In this document: positions 21,007 to 33,283 of the stretch, in pieces | How the letters are laid out: every line of letters starts with the position of its first letter | How positions within the stretch are numbered: the first letter of the stretch is position 1 | DNA from: Patiria miniata | Taxonomy: Eukaryota > Echinodermata > Asteroidea > Valvatida > Asterinidae | Assembly: GCF_015706575.1 (NCBI RefSeq) | Contig: NW_024037064.1 | Coordinates: forward strand, 6,611,606-6,675,605 | Length of the DNA: 64,000 bases | Direction of reading: 5' to 3' | Notes under the pieces: model-generated | The model's input: the letters and a program-made list of their open reading frames with translations, nothing else | Told to the model about the DNA's origin: nothing | The model's database searches: none | Translations under genes and position numbers: made by a program

Positions 21007-21901
21007 ATTAATAATAATAATAATAAAAAAAGTCACATTAAGCGGGTTCCCCAGCAGGAAAAGCGAGCTCTCAGTTGTCCAAGTCTGCATCAACCGCAGC
21101 CACGCCAATGGGCATAGATCAACGGCAGACAGACCTTCTAAACAATCTTAGCTACACTATTTCCTCAATGGGAAAACAAGCCAACGGACTCACAGGGCAG
21201 CTATACCGCAGCTACGCCAAATGGCACAAACAACGGAAGACAATTCTTTAGTCTGAACTAAGCCTAACTGTTCCCCCAACCTTCAGATTTACTCCGAGTC
21301 CCACTACTATCTTAACTCAGGCCCTACATGTATATATATCTGAAATATCCGACTTCTTAACAACAATCCACCCCAAATCTTATCCGATAAGACCTTAAAA
21401 TGCACAGGGGGATGTAAACAACGAAGTCCAGCTTTACTGACCGATCGCTCTCAGGCACGCTGGGGCTTTCTCCCGCTCCAGTCCAACCACGGTAACTCAG
21501 TAAACGCTCACGAGATTGCTCGATAATTGCTTGTTTCACAACGCGGTCTCTCCCAGTAGTTTACTCATTGAAGTCTCTCACAGGAGTCCCGATCCCACGC
21601 CAGGCCACGAGGCAATCGCCCCAGACCATGCCGGACGCACGCTGCTGATTGGTCGGCGTGCGCTATCATGCACTCAATCACGCAGTACACGCCTGCATAA
21701 TTAATAGCCAGACATGCCCATCAGCCTAGTGTACATGCAGGACGCGCATGCTGATTGGTTGCCCCACAGTATCGCGCGCTTTAACGCGCGGGCTGACATG
21801 ATGCTTCTGAGGCTAGACATGATATTAGTCACATACCCCTGTTTTGTTACAGTATCAAACATTTTTTCCCAAATTGACAATTTTTAAATTTCTTGACCAG
21901 G

Positions 21902-22740
21902 TGATGGCGGATCTACCGGTACCAGCTCACTTCACATCAGAGAGCTCTCTTGAGAAGCACTATAGAAGCACTATAAGGCCCAGGAGAAGGACTGCTTCTC
22001 ACGGCTAGAACAGACTCAGACCAGAGCTCTCTTGAGAAGCACTATACGGCCCAGGAGAAGGACCGCACCAAGTTCATCACTACCTTGCTGATGCTTCACA
22101 GGGATGGTGCAGACTCAGACCAGAGCTCCCTTGAGAAGCACTATACGGCCCAGGAGAAGGACTGCATCAAGTACATCACTACCTTGCTGGTGCTTCACAG
22201 GGATGGAACAGACTCAGACCAGAGCTCCCTTGAGAAGCACTTTTCAGCCCAGGAGAGGACTACATCAAGTACATCGATCACTACCTTGCTGGTGCTTCAC
22301 AGGGATGGAACAGACTCAGACCAGAGCTCCCTTGAGAAGCACTATACAGCCCAGGAGAAGGACTGCATCAAGTACATCAATCACTACCTTGCTGGTGCTT
22401 CACAGGGATGGAACAGACTCAGACCAGAGCTCCCTTGAGAAGCACTATACGGCCCAGGAGAAGGACTGCATCAAGTACATCGATCACTACCTTGCTGGTG
22501 CTTCACAGGGATGGTACAGACTCAGACCAGAGCTCCCTTGAGAAGCACTATACGGCCCAGGAGAAGGACTGCATCAAGTACATCGATCACTACCTTGCTG
22601 GTGCTTCACAGGGATGGAACAGACTCAGACCAGAGCTCCCTTGAGAAACACTATACGGCCCAGGAGAACGACTGCATCAAGTACATCGATCACTACCTTG
22701 CTGGTGCTTTACAGGGATGGAACAGACTCAAAGTCCTTCA
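21902..22740. repeat. 99/103-bp tandem array, copy 1
   Basis: About seven units of ~103 bp carry the words GGATGGAACAGACTCAGACC, CTTGAGAAGCACTATACGG and AAGGACTGCATCAAGTACAT. The ends resemble splice sites: TTCTTGACCAG at 21901 on the left and a GTAAGAC at about 22744 on the right. The 103-bp period (an extra CGAT relative to the 99-bp form) breaks the reading frame each unit, so the open frames here are short. Confidence 0.8.
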
Positions 22741-23865
22741 ATGTAAGACTTTTTCATATTTGAAGAGAAAATGCTCTAAATGTACTTTAAAACGGTTGAG
22801 GGAGTAACAGCAAAAGATCTTTCTTGCCCGATTTTTATGCTCAGCACAATAAAACTAAGACAAAAAAAAGTGGAAAATCTGTCAACAGCAGGATTCATCA
22901 CACTGAATGTTTGGGGACTTTTTGATCGGGTACGACCCGATCACCTTTTTGAAATGGTAATAATTATTCTTTTCTTTTTTTTTTTTGCTGGACAATAATT
23001 CTTTACGGGTTTTCTCCTACGTGAACTCGCTCGACCTTTACTTCCGGGTCTACTGGAAGGTCAAAGTTGGGTGAATTTAAATTACAGACAGCAGCCTCAA
23101 AATCAAAACGAACCACATCTTTTCCAAACAGTTCACGTGATGACGATAAAACCTAGATGGAATTTGAACCCTGGTCCGAAGATGTAAAAGAAATTGTGAT
23201 GTCATCATGACATCACCTGGTATCAAATTACAAGCAGGTTAACATGAAAATTTGAGAGCTTACTTTTAATTAGGCTATAACTTTATAATGGAACAGTCTC
23301 ATTTTTTTGTTGTTTCAGACATTGCTACTGGCAATATTTTGTTCCAGCATGTCCAGGGCGCATACCATTTGACCTATACTTCCAGTGTAATCGGAAGTGC
23401 AATGATAATAAATTTAACTGTAGCATTGTGCTACAGTTATATAAATTATGCAAATATTTAGTGAGGAATGTCCAACACAAACATTGGCATGATGACATAA
23501 TTACACGAAAGGGCACGTACCAGTACATTCACGCAGTGCGTCTCTCCAACTAGGGCTCTCAAAAGTTGTCAAAAAGGGACAATCTACGTAATCTTTATAA
23601 TCAGCCTAGATATACATGCACCTACATGTAGGGCATACATTTGTTGGGCCTAGTACTTTTCAATTATATTCTCAAAGGTGGCTTCAGTTCAAAACGTAAA
23701 ATGCACTCAAATTTGATCAAATTGTCTACTCAGATTGTTTATTTATTTATTTATTTCAACCGGATCCAACAGCGGCCAAATCACCAATTACAGTAGCACC
23801 AAAAATAATTGCAAACCAATAGTGTCACCAGAGTTACTCTTTACATCTTGCGCTTAACTTTCCAG
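22741..23865. other. Shared block between the array and the cyclase exon, no gene seen
   Basis: This non-coding part of the repeated block includes a 19-bp palindrome, GATCGGGTACGACCCGATC (about 22925), and a TTTATTTATTTATTT run near 23740. A segment near 23320-23420 follows an acceptor-like TTTCAG and may be a decayed exon, but I cannot assign it. Confidence 0.5.
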
Positions 23866-23934
23866 GTTGTTAACTTGTTGAATGCCTTGTACACGCTGTT
23901 CAACGCCATCATTTCCAACTATGACATCTAAAAG
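23866..23934 (+). pseudogene. Guanylate cyclase catalytic-domain exon A, copy 1
   Basis: An acceptor (CTTAACTTTCCAG) and donor (AAAG then GTAAAT) bound 69 bp encoding VVNLLNALYTLFNAII, then SNYDI, a stop and K. This closely resembles the class III cyclase segment that follows the first metal-binding aspartate in receptor guanylate cyclases. The family usually has a tyrosine where the TAA stands. The exon ends in phase 0, as exon B begins. The same stop occurs in copy 2, so it predates the duplication and the gene was already dead. The family call rests on this exon plus B and C together. Confidence 0.75.
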
Positions 23935-24808
23935 GTAAATATTTCATATGACTCAGCAGATTGTTTTAACCAGTTCGCGCTGGACTATTTTGACATTGAC
24001 CAGACCAAGACTTGGGATTGTTTTCATGAATCTGGATGCCAGACGGCTTCAGGCTGTCATCTACGGGTAGCTCGCTGCAAGCGGGCCACTGACAGACATT
24101 TCGGGCCTCGCTTGTTGTGTGTTTATCCATCATCCATTCCGATTACCACAAAACCTTGCGTGTATACATACACGTTGTCTGATGTGAACTGGGAAGCCAA
24201 ACGTGCCATATCACAGGAAGTTATTTTAAAGGGTACTGCAATAGATTATACTTAATCCAAGTTCATTTATTATGGTTAATATGCAAACATGAAATGATCA
24301 ACAATACATTGACAGAAAGCACTTAACCCGTAACCCCTTAACTTGATTCTACCATCTTAGATCTGTTTTACTATCAGAGTACTTTACAAGCTATGCTTAT
24401 ACAAATGTAGTCTTGCATATTGACTGCTTTGAGTGGCATTATAAAACAGGTCTAGGAGGCTAGTTTGATTATGCCACTCAAAGTAGTCAGTATTAAAATG
24501 GAAGGTGTCATATAGTCCTTTTAGCCATGTACATGTAGACGAAAAATAGCAAATACTATGTGATGCACACTCTCGGCCACTGAAAAACACAGAATCTGTG
24601 GGTGCGGTGATATAATTACAAAGAGTCACTTGCATTATCATTGTCAACATTACTGGGCTGTTAGCAGGCGTAGTCATGACAATCACTCAGAGGTTAAGTT
24701 GATGCTACCATGGTTACTAGTTCAGGGAAAAACCACGCAAATATGTATGTTCTATTATAATGTCTAAATGCAAAATTATCCAGTGTTAAATAATAACATC
24801 TTGCCAAG

Positions 24809-24982
24809 GTTGAAAGCATCGACGATGCCTACATGTTGGTCTCCTGCCTACTGATCCGTAATGGCAGCCGTCATGCTGGTATGATCGCCTCCACTGCATG
24901 GCATCTCCTGGAGGGCGTTAATAGTTGATCATGCCACACAAACAAGATGAGAAACTCAAACTCCGCATCGGTATTCACTCAG
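24809..24982 (+). pseudogene. Guanylate cyclase catalytic-domain exon B, copy 1
   Basis: After an acceptor (CTTGCCAAG) the exon reads VESIDDAYMLVSCLLIRNGS and RHAGMIASTAWHLLEGV, then shifts frame near 24915-24925 and continues as DEKLKLRIGIHS up to a GTAAG donor at 24983. These are the second metal-binding aspartate region (GDAYM block) and the RIGIHSG block of membrane guanylate cyclases, which make cGMP from GTP. The first glycine of the usual IGDAYM is Asp here. The frame break shows decay. The next expected exon, carrying the PVCAGVVG block, is missing, and a 23-bp satellite occupies its place. Confidence 0.8.
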
Positions 24983-25030
24983 GTAAGATCGTTGTCTTTG
25001 CTTGTGGTCGAGATACTTAAGATTGATAAA
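24983..25030 (+). other. Intron start leading into the 23-bp satellite
   Basis: A consensus GTAAG donor begins here, and about 45 bp later the sequence passes into the tandem 23-bp array. The array therefore lies within what was an intron of the cyclase-like gene. Confidence 0.5.
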
Positions 25031-26340
25031 TCACAAATACGTCACAAGTCCAGTCACAAGTACATCACAAGTCCAGTCACAAGTACATCACAAGTCCAGT
25101 CACAAGTACATCACAAGTCTAGTCACAAATACATGTACATCACAAGTCCAGTCACAAGTACATCACAAGTCCAGTCACAAGTACATCACAAGTCCAGTCA
25201 CAAGTCCAGTCACAAGTTCAGTCACAAGTACATCACAAGTCTAGTCACAAGTGCATCATCAGCCCAGTCACAAGTACATTACAAGTCTAGTCACAAGTCC
25301 AATCACAAGAACATTACAATTTCAGTCACAAGTACATTACAAGTCCAGTCACATGTCCAGTCACAAGTACATCACAAGTCCCGTCACAAGTACATCACAA
25401 GTACATCACAAGTACATCACAAGTACTGTACATCACAAGTCCAGGCACAAGTACATTACAAGTCCAGTCACAAGTCCAGTCACAAGTACATCATAAGTCC
25501 AGTCACAAGTATATCACAAGTCCAGTCACAAGTAAATCACAAGTCCAGTCACAAGTATATCACAAGTCCAGTCACAAGTACATCACAAGTCCAGTCACAA
25601 GTACATCAGAAGTCCAGTCACAAGTACATCATAAGTCCAGTCACACATGCATCATAAGCCCAGTCACAAGTACATCACAAGTCTAGTCACAAGTACGTCA
25701 CAAGTTTAGTCACAAGTACATCACAAGCCCAGCCCTAAGTACATTACAAGTCCAGTCACAAGAACATCACAAGTCCAGTCACAAGAACATCACAAGTCTA
25801 GTCACAAGTACGTCACAAGTTTAGTCACAGGTACATCACATGTCCAGCCACAAGTACATCACAAGTCCAGTCACAAGAACATCACAAGTCTAATCACAAG
25901 TGCATCATAAGCCCAGTCACAAGTACATCACTAGTCTGTTCACAAGTACATCGCAAGTCTGGTGGCAAGTCTATCACAAGTCGAGTCCAAGTACATCACA
26001 AGTTTAGTCACAAGTAAATCACAAGTCCAGTCACAAGTATATCACAAGTCCAGTCACAAGTAAATCACAAGTCCAGTCACAAGTATATCACAAGTCCAGT
26101 CACAAGTACATCACAAGTCCAGTCACAAGTAAATCACAATTCCAGTCACAAGTATATCACAAGTCCAGTCACAAGTATATCACAGTTCTAGTCACAAGTA
26201 CGTGTACAACACAAGTCCAGTCACAAGTATTTCACAAGTCTAGTCACAAGTGCATCACAAGTCTAGTCACAAGTACATCACAGGTCCAGTCGCAAGCATA
26301 TATCACAAGTCTAGTCACAAGTACATCACAAGTATTGTAC
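25031..26340. repeat. 23-bp satellite array, copy 1
   Basis: About 55 imperfect units of TCACAAGTACA plus TCACAAGTCCAG fill this interval. The unit is itself a doubled ~11-bp word. Because 23 is not a multiple of three and the word lacks stops in all plus phases, three long plus-strand frames stay open; they are not genes. There are no unique spacers between units. Confidence 0.92.
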
Positions 26341-26964
26341 TTTAATATAGCTCTTTGAGAACATCAGAGTCCAGCCGCAACTTAGGATCGATACAAAAAG
26401 AGGAAAATTACTATAAAAATAGAAAAACAACCCTTAGTACAGCTAGTCAGACTGTGAAATTATCCTCTCTGGCATTACATGTTGTCATTGTGAAGAACAC
26501 AATAAAAGAAGGCCATTTCTAAATAGTGTGTCAATTGACACATTTTTTGGAAGTTTTCATTAGTAGTTGGTTTGTGATCAGACTAATCTGTGAATGGGTG
26601 TGCACAAGCGTTGACATGACTCATTCAGCGGTTTAGTGTGCAACATTGCAAAGCTTCAATCAGCTGAATGAGAACAAACGTGTCTCAGCAACTTTTGAAT
26701 AGAAATTGAGATCGTAGAATATTGTTTCCTCTGAAAACACAGCATTCACATATCTTTAACTTCATTTGGGGTAGTTGTTAAGCACCCATCTTTAGATTTT
26801 GAGAACTTTTGTTGCTTCAAATGGGAAAAAAATCACAAATGACAAATGATCTACCCTTCCTTCAATTTTCACTGCTGCAAATTCTCAAGTCCATCATATT
26901 TCAAAGGAAACATGAGATAACTGTTTCAACCAATCTCTTATATTTTTCCTTTCTTTTATTTCAG
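26341..26964. other. Shared intron-like block, no gene seen
   Basis: It is nearly identical to 39720-40334 in copy 2. It ends in a strong polypyrimidine tract and acceptor (CTTTTATTTCAG) for exon C. Confidence 0.6.
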
Positions 26965-27054
26965 GGCAAAGGTGAAAGCCTGACGTACTGGCTCGAGGGA
27001 CATGATCCAAGCTACAAGATCGACCAAATCAAGCCACCCAAACAAAACTTGTAA
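26965..27054 (+). pseudogene. Guanylate cyclase C-terminal exon C, copy 1
   Basis: Following an excellent acceptor, 29 codons begin GKGESLTYWLEGHDPSYK and end IKPPKQNL with a TAA at 27052-27054. The GKG...TYWL motif is the conserved end of the catalytic domain in receptor guanylate cyclases, so this is the last coding exon. This copy keeps its stop codon; copy 2 does not. Confidence 0.8.
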
Positions 27055-28409
27055 ACAACCAGAATATTATCCCAACATTATCTGCAACGCATTTGGATCA
27101 GCAATTTTTTGTAAAGAGGTAAAAAGCATAATCAGCTATTATACTACAGCGTTTGTAGGTCTATTTGAAAAACCTAACAACAAATTCAAATTAACACACA
27201 ATTGTGTGTTCACCAACAGATTTGTTGTTCGCGATTACAGCTTTCGTTTAGCAAATTTAAGAAAAAGATTCAGGAAAAAAAAGGTCTCATCACACTTGTA
27301 CAATAACTAACTTTGATCAAGTCAGTTTTTTTTTTTTTTAACAAAGACTGAAGTATTTTGTAGTCGCCTTTTAATCTACTACCATGTGGAAGTTGTAACA
27401 AAAATTCCGTCATCAAACAAACAGACTGTGAGTTCATAACTATACTGTTGAGAGTCACTAATTTGGTATTAAATTGTATTCAAACTAGTGATGCGTATAA
27501 AAAAATATTCTTTGTCTGTACCATCCAAGCTTGGGAAAAAATAGCAAAGTGGTACTGCTTTGTTTGTTTGAGTTCTCATATGGTGTTACATCATTTGACT
27601 TGGTGCCCTATCATTTGCGTTGGTGCCCTTGTGCTTAGTGCTAAATATTTGAGGTGGTGCAGCACTAAAGGGCACTGTTGTAGCTACAGAAAACTTTAAA
27701 GAAAAAAGGAAACTGACTCAACAGATCAAAATTGACGTACAACGATTTTTTTATGGCTGAATGGACAATAATGCAAGTGGGGGATTTTTGTTTTCTTTTT
27801 ATTTTCAGATTGAGTGATATTAATAACATTTGATAGTCACTACTTATGTTTTAAGGAAATTGTATAAAAAATATGGAGTAAGGTCTAAGGCACGTTTAAA
27901 GTAAAACCCATGGACTTGTTTCATTGTTTTTGTCATGTAATGCGGCCGGGGGAGGTGGAGTAGAGGGCGCTATTCAGGACTTTTTCCTGTCACCTTGCAA
28001 GATGTAATGATGCCAAGTCACTATAAAGTTATATTTCCCGGATTCGTTTGTATCAAAGATATATAACTAGGCATCCTATCCTATCTACAAGGATGGGACT
28101 AATAAGGGAGCAAAGACACTTCTTCTTCAGTGAAACAATAATTTATTCTTAAAAACTCCAAGATTTTTTTGAACCAATTTGACATCTGTATTGATAGGAC
28201 TCAGCTATCATTGCTTGTTCATCTGTCAACTGCTACGAATACTGCAAAATCTTTGTTTGTATACACGTTATCCGACGCAAACTGGTTAACCTATTTTTTT
28301 TTAACCTTGTTCCACTCGAATTTGCAGGATAGCTAATAATGAATACAAGTAAATGTCTCAATCAGTATCAAACATTTTTTCCCAAATTGACAATATTCAA
28401 ATTTCTTGA

Positions 28410-28970
28410 CCAGGTGATGGCAGATCTACCAGCTCACTTCACATCAGAGAGCTCTCTTGAGAAGCACTATAGAAGCACTATAAGGCCCAGGAGAAGGACT
28501 GCTTCTCACGGCTAGAACAGACTCAGACCAGAGCTCTCTTGAGAAGCACTGTACGGCTCAGGAGAAAGACCGCACCAAGTACATCACTACCTTGCTGGTG
28601 CTTCACAGGGATGGTGCAGACTCAGACCAGAGCTCCCTTGTACATCGATCACTACCTTGCTGGTGCTTCACAGGGATGGAACAGACTCAGACCAGAGCTC
28701 CCTTGAGAAGCACTATACGGCCCAGGAGAAGGACTGCATCAAGTACATCGATCACTACCTTGCTGGTGCTTCACAGGGATGGTACAGACTCAGACCAGAG
28801 CTCCCTTGAGAAGCACTATGCGGCCCAGGAGAAGGACTGCATCAAGGACATCGATCACTACCTTGCTGGTGCTTCACAGGGATGGAACAGACTCAGACCA
28901 GAGCTCCCTTGTACATCAATCACTACCTTGCTGGTGCTTCACAGGGATGGAACAGACTCGAAGTACTGCA
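28410..28970. repeat. 99/103-bp tandem array, copy 2
   Basis: It has the same units as copy 1 but fewer and partly deleted: two units have lost the middle and run from CAGAGCTCCCTTG straight to TACATC. The edges repeat the TTGACCAG on the left and the CAAAGTAAGAC on the right seen in copy 3. Confidence 0.8.
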
Positions 28971-29472
28971 AAGTAAGACTTTTTCATATTTGAAGAGAAA
29001 ATGCTCTAACTGTACTTAAAAACGGTTGAGGGAGTAACAGCAAAAGATCTTTCTTGCCCGATTTTTATGCTCAGCACAATAAAACTAAGACAGAAAAAAA
29101 GTGGAAAATCTGTCAAAAGCAGGATTCATCACACTGAATGTTTTTGGGGACTTTTTTATCGGGTACGACCCGATCACCTTTTTGAAATGGTAATAATTAT
29201 TCTTTGGGTTTTTTTTGCTGGACAATAATTCTTTACGGGTTTTCTCCTAAACCTACGTGAACTCGCTCGACCTTTACTTCCGGGTCTACTGGAAGGTCAA
29301 AGTTGGGTGAATTTAAATTACAGACAGAATAGCCTCAAAATCAAAACGAACCACATCTTTTCCAAACAGTTCACGTGATAACGATAAAACCTACATGTAG
29401 ATGGAATTTGAACCCTGGTCCGAAGATGTAAAAGAAATTGTGATGTCATCATGACATCCCCTGGTATCAAAT

Positions 29473-29843
29473 AAGTCATTTGCGAGTAACCTACACCCTT
29501 TGGGATTTACATTTGAAAAACATCTGGTACACTGACTTGCTCAGAATGCTTGACCCATTTTAACTTTGAATTCTCCAGACCACAGACACTGTTGCTAATC
29601 ACATGATTCGGGGCAAGCTCTTGCATAGTTATGCTCAGCACCAATACATCGTTCACAATGGGTGAGAATGGCACAAAGACACCAGACCATGCCGGAGCTG
29701 GGGGTTGCTAGCATAAGGCTTGCCCCGAATCACGTGATATAGAAACAGTGTCTTTGGTCGAGAGAATGCAAAGTTTAAACGTGCAAACCATTGGATTAAG
29801 TCAGCATACCAGATTTTATTCAAATTTAACTCGCAAATGGCTT
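29473..29843. mobile_element. 371-bp foldback element with AT target duplication
   Basis: Arms of about 170 bp begin AAGTCATTTGCGAGT on the left and match AAGCCATTTGCGAGT read from the right. AT flanks both ends, and the sister copies show the empty site (TATCAAATTAC, near 23221 and 43293). It has no coding capacity. The two-base AT duplication recalls ISL2EU-type elements, but the family is unproven. Confidence 0.8.
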
Positions 29844-30489
29844 ATTACAAGCTGGTTAACATGAAAATTTGAAAGCTTACTTTTAATAAGGCTATAACGG
29901 AACAGAGTAGTATTCTCATTTTTTTTTTGTTTCAGACATTGCTACTGGCAATATTTTGTTCCAGCATGTCCAGGGCGCATACCATTTGACCTTTACTTCC
30001 AGTGTAACCAGAAGTGCAATGATAATAAATTTAACTTGAAGACGGAAGTATTTTGCTACAGTTATATAAATAAGGCAAATATTTAGTGAGGAATGTCCAA
30101 CACAAACATTGGCATGATGACATAATTACACGAAAGGGCGCGTACCAGTACATTCACGCAGTGCGTCTCTCCAACTAGGGCTCTCAAAAGTTGTCAAAAA
30201 GGGACAATCTACTGTTTGTGCACGTAATCTTTATAATCAGCCTAGATATACATGCACCTAGGGCATGTAGGGCCTAGTACTTTTCAATCATATTCTCAAA
30301 GGTGGCTTAAGTTCAAAACATAAAATGCACTCAAATTTGATCAAATTGTCTACTCAGATTATTTATTTATTTATTTATTTCAACCGGATCCAACAGCGGC
30401 CAAATCACCAATTACAGTAGCACCAAAAATAATTGCAAACCAATAGTGTCACCAGAGTTACCCTTTACATCTTGCGCTTAACTTTCCAG

Positions 30490-30558
30490 GTTGTTAACTT
30501 GTTGAATGCCTTGTGCACGCTGTTCAACGCCATCATTTCCAACTATGACGTCTAAAAG
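30490..30558 (+). pseudogene. Guanylate cyclase exon A, copy 2
   Basis: It has the same 69-bp exon and splice sites as copy 1. Two substitutions are visible: TGC for TAC at the tyrosine of LYTLF, and GTC for ATC before the stop. The premature TAA is shared with copy 1. Confidence 0.75.
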
Positions 30559-31193
30559 GTAAATATTTCATATGACTCAGCAGATTGTTTTAACCAGTTT
30601 GCGCTGGACTATTTTGACATTGACCAGACCAAGACTTGGGATTGTTTTCATGAATCTGGATGCCAGACGGCTTCAGGCTGTCATCTACGGGTATCTCGCT
30701 GCAAGCGGGCCACTGACAGACATTTCGGGCCTCGCTTGTTGCGTGTTTATCCATCATCCATTCCGATTACCGCAAAACCTTGCGTGTATAACACATTGTC
30801 TGATGTGAACTGGTTAAGCCAAACGAACCATATCACAGGAAGTGTATTTTAAAGGGTACTTGCAATAGATTATACTTAATACACTTATCCAAGTTCATTT
30901 ATTATTGTTAATATGCAAACATGAAATGATCAACAATACATTGACAGAAAGCACTTAACCCGTAACCCCTTAACTTGATTCTACCATCTTAGATCTGTTT
31001 TACTATCAGAGTACTTTACAAGCTATGCTTATACAAATGTAGTCTTGCATATTGACTGCTTTGAGTGGCATTATAAAACAGGTCTAGGAGGCTAGTTTGA
31101 TTATGCCACTCAAAGTAGTCAGTATTAAAATGGAAGGTGTCATATAGTCCTTTTAGCCATGTACATGTAGACGGAAAATAGCAAATACTATGT

Positions 31194-32237
31194 AAAATAT
31201 CTATGCCTCGTGGTAAAAACGCCCGCCCAAATTTACAAAAAAAAAACTGCTATACCACAGGTTTCCCTGTAGTATAGTCATATTTTTTATTATTAATTTA
31301 ATATGGAGGGATACTTCATCAAATACAAATAACTTTTCAAACACAACTGGTTAATTATAACATCAAACTTGATCATTTGAAACAGGTATTTTTATGTGGA
31401 AGGAAGTGGAACATTAACGTACATAATTCGCTCATAACAAACTTATGATAAGACCGGCCAATATTGAAAAATCTACTTCAATCTTGTTGACAATATGATG
31501 TCAACAATGATGTACCGTTTTTTGAACAGGTGGACATTATACCAGTATAATTTTTGTTTGGGTGTCGTAGCGGGGGGGGGGGGGGGGGGGGGGGGGGTCG
31601 ACTTTTTTTTAGGAATTTGTAAGATAATTTTTTTTTTTTGACAGAGCGGGTTTTTTGGGGGACCCCCAAAACCCCCCTCTGGATCTGTGCCTGACTGTTT
31701 AATATTTATGTAGTGGGACTCTTATAGCTAATACTTACTCATACAACAAACATTATGCTGTACAAAGTTCTAACAGTGATGTTTTTGAAGATAGGCCTAA
31801 ATGAGGCTGCAATAGAGTTTGATATCAAGGAAAGTACTGGGCATTTTTACCCCGAGACCCCTGATTTTGCCCGGGGTAAAAATGCCCACTCAAAAAACAT
31901 TATTAAGCAAATATTAAAATAGATTTTAATATTGTAATCATTTATAATTATGTTATTAACCCTTCTTAATATATATCAACTAGAGAATAATAAAAATATA
32001 AGCTTTTCAGCGATATAGGCTAAACCTTCAATGGCCATTTTTAAAAAAAAAATTTTACATACGTTCCCTTCAAATATGTTAATGAATTTAATTCTTTTTA
32101 TTATTAGTTTTTATCTACATTGTACTTATTAAAAATATATTCCATTGAACAATTTATCTTGTAATTTTTTACTAGCAGTGGAAACAAGTCAAGTGGGCTT
32201 TTGTTCCCCATTTGGGCTTTTTTACCCCAGTTTACCC
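31194..32237. mobile_element. 1-kb insertion bounded by a ~70-bp direct duplication
   Basis: In copy 1 the block is continuous at this point. Here about 1044 bp separate two copies of a ~70-bp sequence (31123-31193 and 32238-32306). The insert is AT-rich, holds a 27-base G run at about 31571, and contains GGTAAAAA...GCCC words near its ends and a partial palindrome around 31838-31890. It has no coding frame. The flanking duplication is too long for ordinary transposition. Confidence 0.6.
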
Positions 32238-32553
32238 TATTAAAATGGAAGGTGCCATAGTCCTTTTAGCCATGTACATGTAGACGGAAAATAGCAAATA
32301 CTATGTGATGCACACTCTTGGCCACTGAAAAACACAGAATCTGTGGGTGCGGTGATATAATTACAAAGAGTCACTTGCATTATCATTGTCAACATTACTG
32401 GGCTGTTCGCAGGCGTAGTCATGACAATCACTCAGAGGTTAAGTTGATGCTTCCATGGTTACTAGTTCAGGGAAAAACCACGCAAATATGTATGTTCTAT
32501 GATAATGTCTGAAAGCAAAATTAACCAGTGTTAAATAATAACATCTTGCCAAG

Positions 32554-32727
32554 GTTGAAAGCATCGACGATGCCTACATGTTGGTCTCCTGCCTACTGAT
32601 CCGTAATGGCAGCCGTCATGCTGGTATGATCGCCTCCACTGCATGGCATCTCCTGGAGGGCGTTGATAGTTGATCATGCCACACAAACAAGATGAGAAAC
32701 TCAAACTCCTCATCGGTATTCACTCAG
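32554..32727 (+). pseudogene. Guanylate cyclase exon B, copy 2
   Basis: It is nearly identical to 24809-24982, with the same frame break and the same GTAAG donor. GTTGATAGT replaces GTTAATAGT just before the break, and CTCCTCATC replaces CTCCGCATC in the RIGIHS block, changing the Arg. Confidence 0.75.
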
Positions 32728-32769
32728 GTAAGATCATTGTCTTTGCTTGTGGCCGAGATACTTAAGATT

Positions 32770-33243
32770 GATAAATCACAAATACATCACAAGTCCAGTC
32801 ACAAGTACATCACAAGTCCAGTCACAAGTACATCACAAGTCCAGTCACAAGTACATCACAAGTCCAGTCACAAGTACATCACAAGTCCAGTCACAAGTAC
32901 ATCACAAATCTAGTCACAAGTACATCACAAGTCTAGTCACAAGTACATCACAAGTCCAGCCACAAGTACATCACAAGTCTAGTCACAAGTACATTACAAG
33001 TCTAGTCACAAGTACATCACAAATCTAGTCACAAGTACATCACAAGTCCAGTCACAAGTACATCACAAGTCCAGCCACAAGTACATCACAAATCTAGTCA
33101 CAAGTACATCACAAGTCCAGTCACAAGTACATCATAAGTCTAGTCACAAGTACATTACAGTTCCAGTAACAAGTACATTACAAGTCCAGTCACAAGTACA
33201 TCACAAGCCTAGTCACAAGTGCATCATAAGCCCAGTCACAAGT
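32770..33243. repeat. 23-bp satellite array, copy 2, left part
   Basis: About 20 units continue directly into the (TAT)n tail of an inserted retrotransposon. The array resumes at 38658 after the insert, so the two parts were once one array. Confidence 0.9.
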
Positions 33244-33244
33244 A

Positions 33245-33282
<38 letters not shown>

Positions 33283-33283
33283 G

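Larger units (their letters stand above)
17160..21031 (+). mobile_element. CR1-like non-LTR retrotransposon, near full length
   Basis: This plus-strand element carries an endonuclease-reverse transcriptase coding region and a 3' untranslated region. It ends in a (TAA)n tail at about 21007-21031, after an AATAAA at 20999. The 5' edge is approximate: sequence near 17180 (GAGGCAGCACC) resembles the 5' end of the second copy at about 38630 on the other strand. No separate ORF1 is visible. A target duplication could not be identified. The element lies inside the LTR-like insertion, so it arrived later. Confidence 0.8.
15803..21851. mobile_element. LTR-like TG...CA insertion (probable solo LTR) with nested retrotransposon
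   Basis: The insertion starts TGTGGCGAAACGAG and ends CTGTTTTGTTACA. GTAT flanks it at 15799-15802 and 21852-21855, while the empty site is intact in the sister copies at about 28365 and 41678. Without the nested non-LTR element it is about 2.2-2.4 kb long and non-coding, with no second copy of its own ends, so a large solo LTR is the best reading. Because CA also occurs before the target, the duplication could be 4-6 bp. The family is unknown. Confidence 0.65.

Noticed and set aside
22085-22807. Several overlapping plus-strand proteins of about 75-145 residues
   Set aside because: They are phase-shifted readings of the 103-bp array and carry no independent gene.
23320-23530. Possible extra exon after TTTCAG in all three copies
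   Set aside because: No consistent open phase or donor site across copies, so it is not called.
25002-26340. Regularly spaced ~23-bp repeats that might look like a CRISPR array
   Set aside because: Units are directly adjacent with no unique spacers, in an animal-type genome; this is a satellite.
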